In this document: positions 4,595 to 5,958 of the stretch, one piece after another
How the letters are laid out: each line of letters begins with the position of its first letter
Numbering within the stretch: the first letter of the stretch is position 1
NCBI GenBank assembly: GCA_905233865.1
Contig: CAJOGH010000059.1
Span: forward strand, 529-6,486
Source: an uncultured Atopobiaceae bacterium
GTDB taxonomy: Bacteria; Actinomycetota; Coriobacteriia; Coriobacteriales; Atopobiaceae
Direction of reading: 5' to 3'
DNA: 5,958 nucleotides
The notes under the pieces: generated by a model
The model's input: the letters and a program-made list of their open reading frames with translations, nothing else
Told to the model about the DNA's origin: nothing
Databases searched by the model: none
Translations under genes and position numbers: made by a program

Positions 4595-5722
4595 ATGAGC
4601 GACCTAACGCGCCATACCGCCATCCAGACGGCTTCCGTCCGTTCCCTCACGCGCAGGGATGCCCTTGCGCTCGCCATTGCGACCGGCGCCAGCACCCTGC
4701 TTGCGCCCGTCATGGCGTTTGCCGACACCCAGTCCGACCTTGACGCCGCGCAGAAGCGTTACGACGAGGTCCAAGGTCAGCTCAAGGCCATTCAGGACGA
4801 GTACGCTCGACTCGCGGGCGAGCAGGCACAGACGCTCGCGCACATCGAGGAGACCCAGCACCAGATCGACGACACGCAGAAGCAGATCGAGGAAAAGGAA
4901 GCTGACCTCGAAAAGCGCAAGGGTCGCCTGGGCAAGCGCGTGACGAGCGCCTACAAGACCGGCGGCACGAACGCCCTGGACATCCTCTTTGCCTCCTCGA
5001 GTTTTGAGGAGCTCGTCTCCAACATCTACTACCTCGACAAGATCAGCGAGTCCGACAGCGCCCTGATCGAGAGCGTCAAGCAGGCACGTCAGCAGCTCGC
5101 CGACCAGAAGTCCCAGCTGGAGGAGAGCCAGGCTGAGCTCAAGGCCCTCAACGACCAGCAGACCCAGCAGATGCAGGAGACGCAGGGCAAGCAGGTCGAG
5201 GCCGAGGAGCTTCTGGGCAGCCTGGACTCACAGGTCAAGAGCCTGGTCGAGCAGCGTGACGCCGAGCTTGCCGCCGCCGCGGCCGCCGCGGCCTCGTCGC
5301 GTGGCGTGTCCAGGTCTGGCGCTCGTGCCGAGGTCACGGGCACGGGCTCCCAGCAGGCCGTGCTGGCCGCGTGCAACTCCGTGGGCTCGCCCGGCCAGGG
5401 CCTGTGCGCCATGTGGATCAGCCAGGTCATGCAGGCCGCCGGCCTGGGGTACCCCAGCGGCAACGCCAACGACATGTATGCTGCTTGGTGCTACAGCTCC
5501 GACCGCTCGGAGCTCCAGCCCGGCATGATCGTCGCGTGCTCCACGCACCCTCACACGTCCATGGGTGCCATCTATGGTCACATCGGGTTCTACGTGGGCA
5601 ACGGCACCGTCATGGATAACATTGGCTACATCCGCTCTTCGAGCCTTGACTCCTGGATCAGCTACTACGGTGCCTCCGTGCCCGTCCGCTGGGGCTGGTG
5701 CTCCGGCATTGCCCTGGCGTAG
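4595..5722 (+). CDS. secreted coiled-coil protein with NlpC/P60- or CHAP-like C-terminal domain (PcsB/CwlO-type)
   Basis: This 375-residue protein is probably an exported peptidoglycan hydrolase acting at the cell surface. The N-terminus has LTRRDAL (18-24), then a hydrophobic stretch (23-42) ending in AFA before Asp44, a plausible signal-peptidase site. The paired Arg and the long 43-residue leader resemble a Tat signal. Residues about 45-225 are Gln/Glu/Lys-rich heptad sequence with one break around KTGGTNALDILFASSSFEELVSNIYYLDKI (121-150), the layout of PcsB/CwlO N-terminal regulatory coiled coils. An eight-Ala linker (226-233) and a Ser/Gly-rich segment lead to the C-terminal domain (about 252-375). 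There GLCAMWISQ supplies candidate nucleophile Cys271, LQPGMIVA (307-314) resembles the NlpC LQPGD motif, and YGHIGFYVGNG (327-337) supplies His329. Partial matches mean NlpC/P60 versus CHAP cannot be settled by eye. In PcsB-like proteins the coiled coil is controlled by FtsEX, but none is visible here. Confidence 0.85.
   Translation: MSDLTRHTAIQTASVRSLTRRDALALAIATGASTLLAPVMAFADTQSDLDAAQKRYDEVQGQLKAIQDEYARLAGEQAQTLAHIEETQHQIDDTQKQIEEKEADLEKRKGRLGKRVTSAYKTGGTNALDILFASSSFEELVSNIYYLDKISESDSALIESVKQARQQLADQKSQLEESQAELKALNDQQTQQMQETQGKQVEAEELLGSLDSQVKSLVEQRDAELAAAAAAAASSRGVSRSGARAEVTGTGSQQAVLAACNSVGSPGQGLCAMWISQVMQAAGLGYPSGNANDMYAAWCYSSDRSELQPGMIVACSTHPHTSMGAIYGHIGFYVGNGTVMDNIGYIRSSSLDSWISYYGASVPVRWGWCSGIALA
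5270..5293 (+). repeat. GCC/GCG alanine-codon run
   Basis: Eight consecutive Ala codons, all GCC or GCG, encode the linker between the coiled coil and the catalytic domain of the secreted protein (residues 226-233). Such runs can vary in length by slippage. Here it looks like a flexible or helical spacer. Confidence 0.6.
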
Positions 5723-5789
5723 AGCAATCGATCAAGCATAAGCAGCCGACAAGAGCAGGGGGCTCCGGCTTCCTCGCCGATGTCGCCCG

Positions 5790-5806
5790 CTGGGCATGTT
5801 GCCCAG
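5790..5806. repeat. perfect 7-bp hairpin, CTGGGCA-TGT-TGCCCAG
   Basis: A perfect 7-bp inverted repeat with a 3-base loop begins 68 bases after the stop of the secreted-protein gene. It could help end that transcript, but no T-run follows, so it is not a standard intrinsic terminator. Confidence 0.5.
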
Positions 5807-5828
5807 GAGCGTTCGGCACCCGATGCCT

Positions 5829-5854
5829 TCGGCGCAGGCGGCAGGCTGCGCCGA
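5829..5854. repeat. perfect 9-bp GC-rich hairpin
   Basis: TCGGCGCAG and CTGCGCCGA form a perfect 9-bp stem around the 8-base loop GCGGCAGG. It is the strongest local hairpin in the window. No T-run follows on either strand, so a Rho-independent terminator is not shown. It may be a transcript-end stabiliser or part of the larger repeat element. Confidence 0.55.
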
Positions 5855-5865
5855 CGCGGAGCTAG

Positions 5866-5877
5866 TCCCTTTAGGGA
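5866..5877. repeat. small palindrome TCCCTTTAGGGA
   Basis: This perfect inverted repeat (TCCC-TTTA-GGGA) contains the TAA stop of the minus-strand mini-ORF. It could form a 4-bp hairpin just at the end of that reading frame. Confidence 0.4.
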
Positions 5878-5912
5878 AACTCGGACCTGCGCTGCGCTTG
5901 GTCCTCAGACAT
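5871..5912 (-). other. possible 13-codon mini-ORF (leader-like peptide)
   Basis: The minus strand reads ATG then MSEDQAQRRSEFP and a TAA stop. A strong GGGAGG (5918-5923) lies 5 bases ahead of the ATG, an ideal initiation site. The peptide is short, polar and unlike any family I recognise. It overlaps the 5883-5904 hairpin, and its stop lies in the 5866-5877 palindrome. A true leader peptide would be expected to precede a regulated gene, but the next minus-strand gene is far away past the convergent secreted-protein gene. It may therefore be a chance frame or part of a repeated element. Confidence 0.3.
5883..5904. repeat. hairpin with GGACC/GGTCC arms inside the mini-ORF
   Basis: GGACC (5883-5887) and GGTCC (5900-5904) pair around an inner segment that includes the tandem TGCGCTGCGCT. 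The whole hairpin lies within the minus-strand 13-codon frame, so translation and folding could affect each other if the peptide is made. Confidence 0.4.
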
Positions 5913-5958
5913 ACTCGCCTCCCGCCGCCTGCGCCTGTCGGCATCTGCCTCACCGGGC

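Larger units (their letters stand above)
5745..5942. repeat. structured intergenic region with 19-bp imperfect terminal inverted repeats
   Basis: The 236 bases after the secreted-protein gene hold no convincing long gene. Their left arm at 5745-5763 (starting GCCGACA) and the reverse complement of 5924-5942 agree at 16 of 19 positions, including a perfect outer 7 bp. Between the arms lie hairpins at 5790-5806, 5829-5854, 5866-5877 and 5883-5904. The outline resembles a small non-autonomous repeat element or a folded RNA. In such GC-rich DNA some of this pairing could be chance, and no flanking target duplication is visible. Confidence 0.4.

Noticed and set aside
5790..5854. Rho-independent terminator for the secreted-protein gene
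   Set aside because: The two hairpins are strong, but neither is followed by a run of T on the plus strand, so only a structural call is justified.
5732..5953. Minus-strand open frame of 73 codons at the right end
   Set aside because: It runs through the whole inverted-repeat region with an Arg/Ser/Gly/Ala-rich product and no clear ribosome binding site for its start. Palindromic GC-rich DNA readily yields such open frames.
1..5958. CRISPR array, tRNA, rRNA, insertion sequence, toxin-antitoxin or phage genes
   Set aside because: I looked for regularly spaced direct repeats, tRNA-like cloverleaf ends, transposase or integrase motifs and small toxin pairs, and saw none. The genes are ordinary housekeeping, transport and envelope functions.

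Overview
The window is GC-rich bacterial DNA with compact, bidirectional gene layout, two probable TTG starts and only short AT-containing stretches at promoters. The proteins (UDP-glucose 4-epimerase, a riboflavin ECF transporter with fused ATPases, MurB, a coiled-coil NlpC/P60-like secreted protein) suggest a Gram-positive high-GC anaerobe. My best guess is Coriobacteriia (an Olsenella, Atopobium or Collinsella relative). This is inferred from protein style and base composition, not from a database match.

Layout, left to right. Positions 1-187 (minus strand) hold the N-terminal 62 codons of galE. Positions 261-3388 (minus strand) hold a tight three-gene operon, read in the order ribU, ecfA-ecfA' (one fused gene), ecfT, with only one base between each stop and the next start. 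A clear FMN riboswitch (RFN element) lies at 3401-3518 just upstream of ribU. Positions 3577-4536 (plus strand) carry murB, divergent from the riboflavin operon. Positions 4595-5722 (plus strand) carry a secreted coiled-coil protein with a C-terminal cysteine peptidase/amidase-like domain, with its own good promoter overlapping the end of murB. The last 236 bases (5723-5958) contain no convincing long gene but are rich in inverted repeats. They include a 19-bp imperfect terminal inverted repeat and a minus-strand 13-codon mini-ORF with a strong Shine-Dalgarno sequence.

How it works together. RibU is the riboflavin-binding S component. EcfAA' supplies both ATPase sites and EcfT couples ATP hydrolysis to RibU, so the operon encodes a complete vitamin B2 importer. 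The FMN riboswitch closes the loop: FMN made from imported riboflavin should shut expression off. The ribosome binding site sits directly after riboswitch helix P1 and no U-tract terminator is visible, so control is probably translational and may spread to the downstream genes by coupling. The two plus-strand genes belong to the cell envelope: MurB makes UDP-MurNAc, and the coiled-coil protein probably cuts or helps remodel peptidoglycan during growth or division.

Most of the window is well-understood biology. The points most worth a second look are the self-contained, flavin-controlled ECF module with fused ATPases, the Tat-like signal on the putative hydrolase, and the structured element at the right end.
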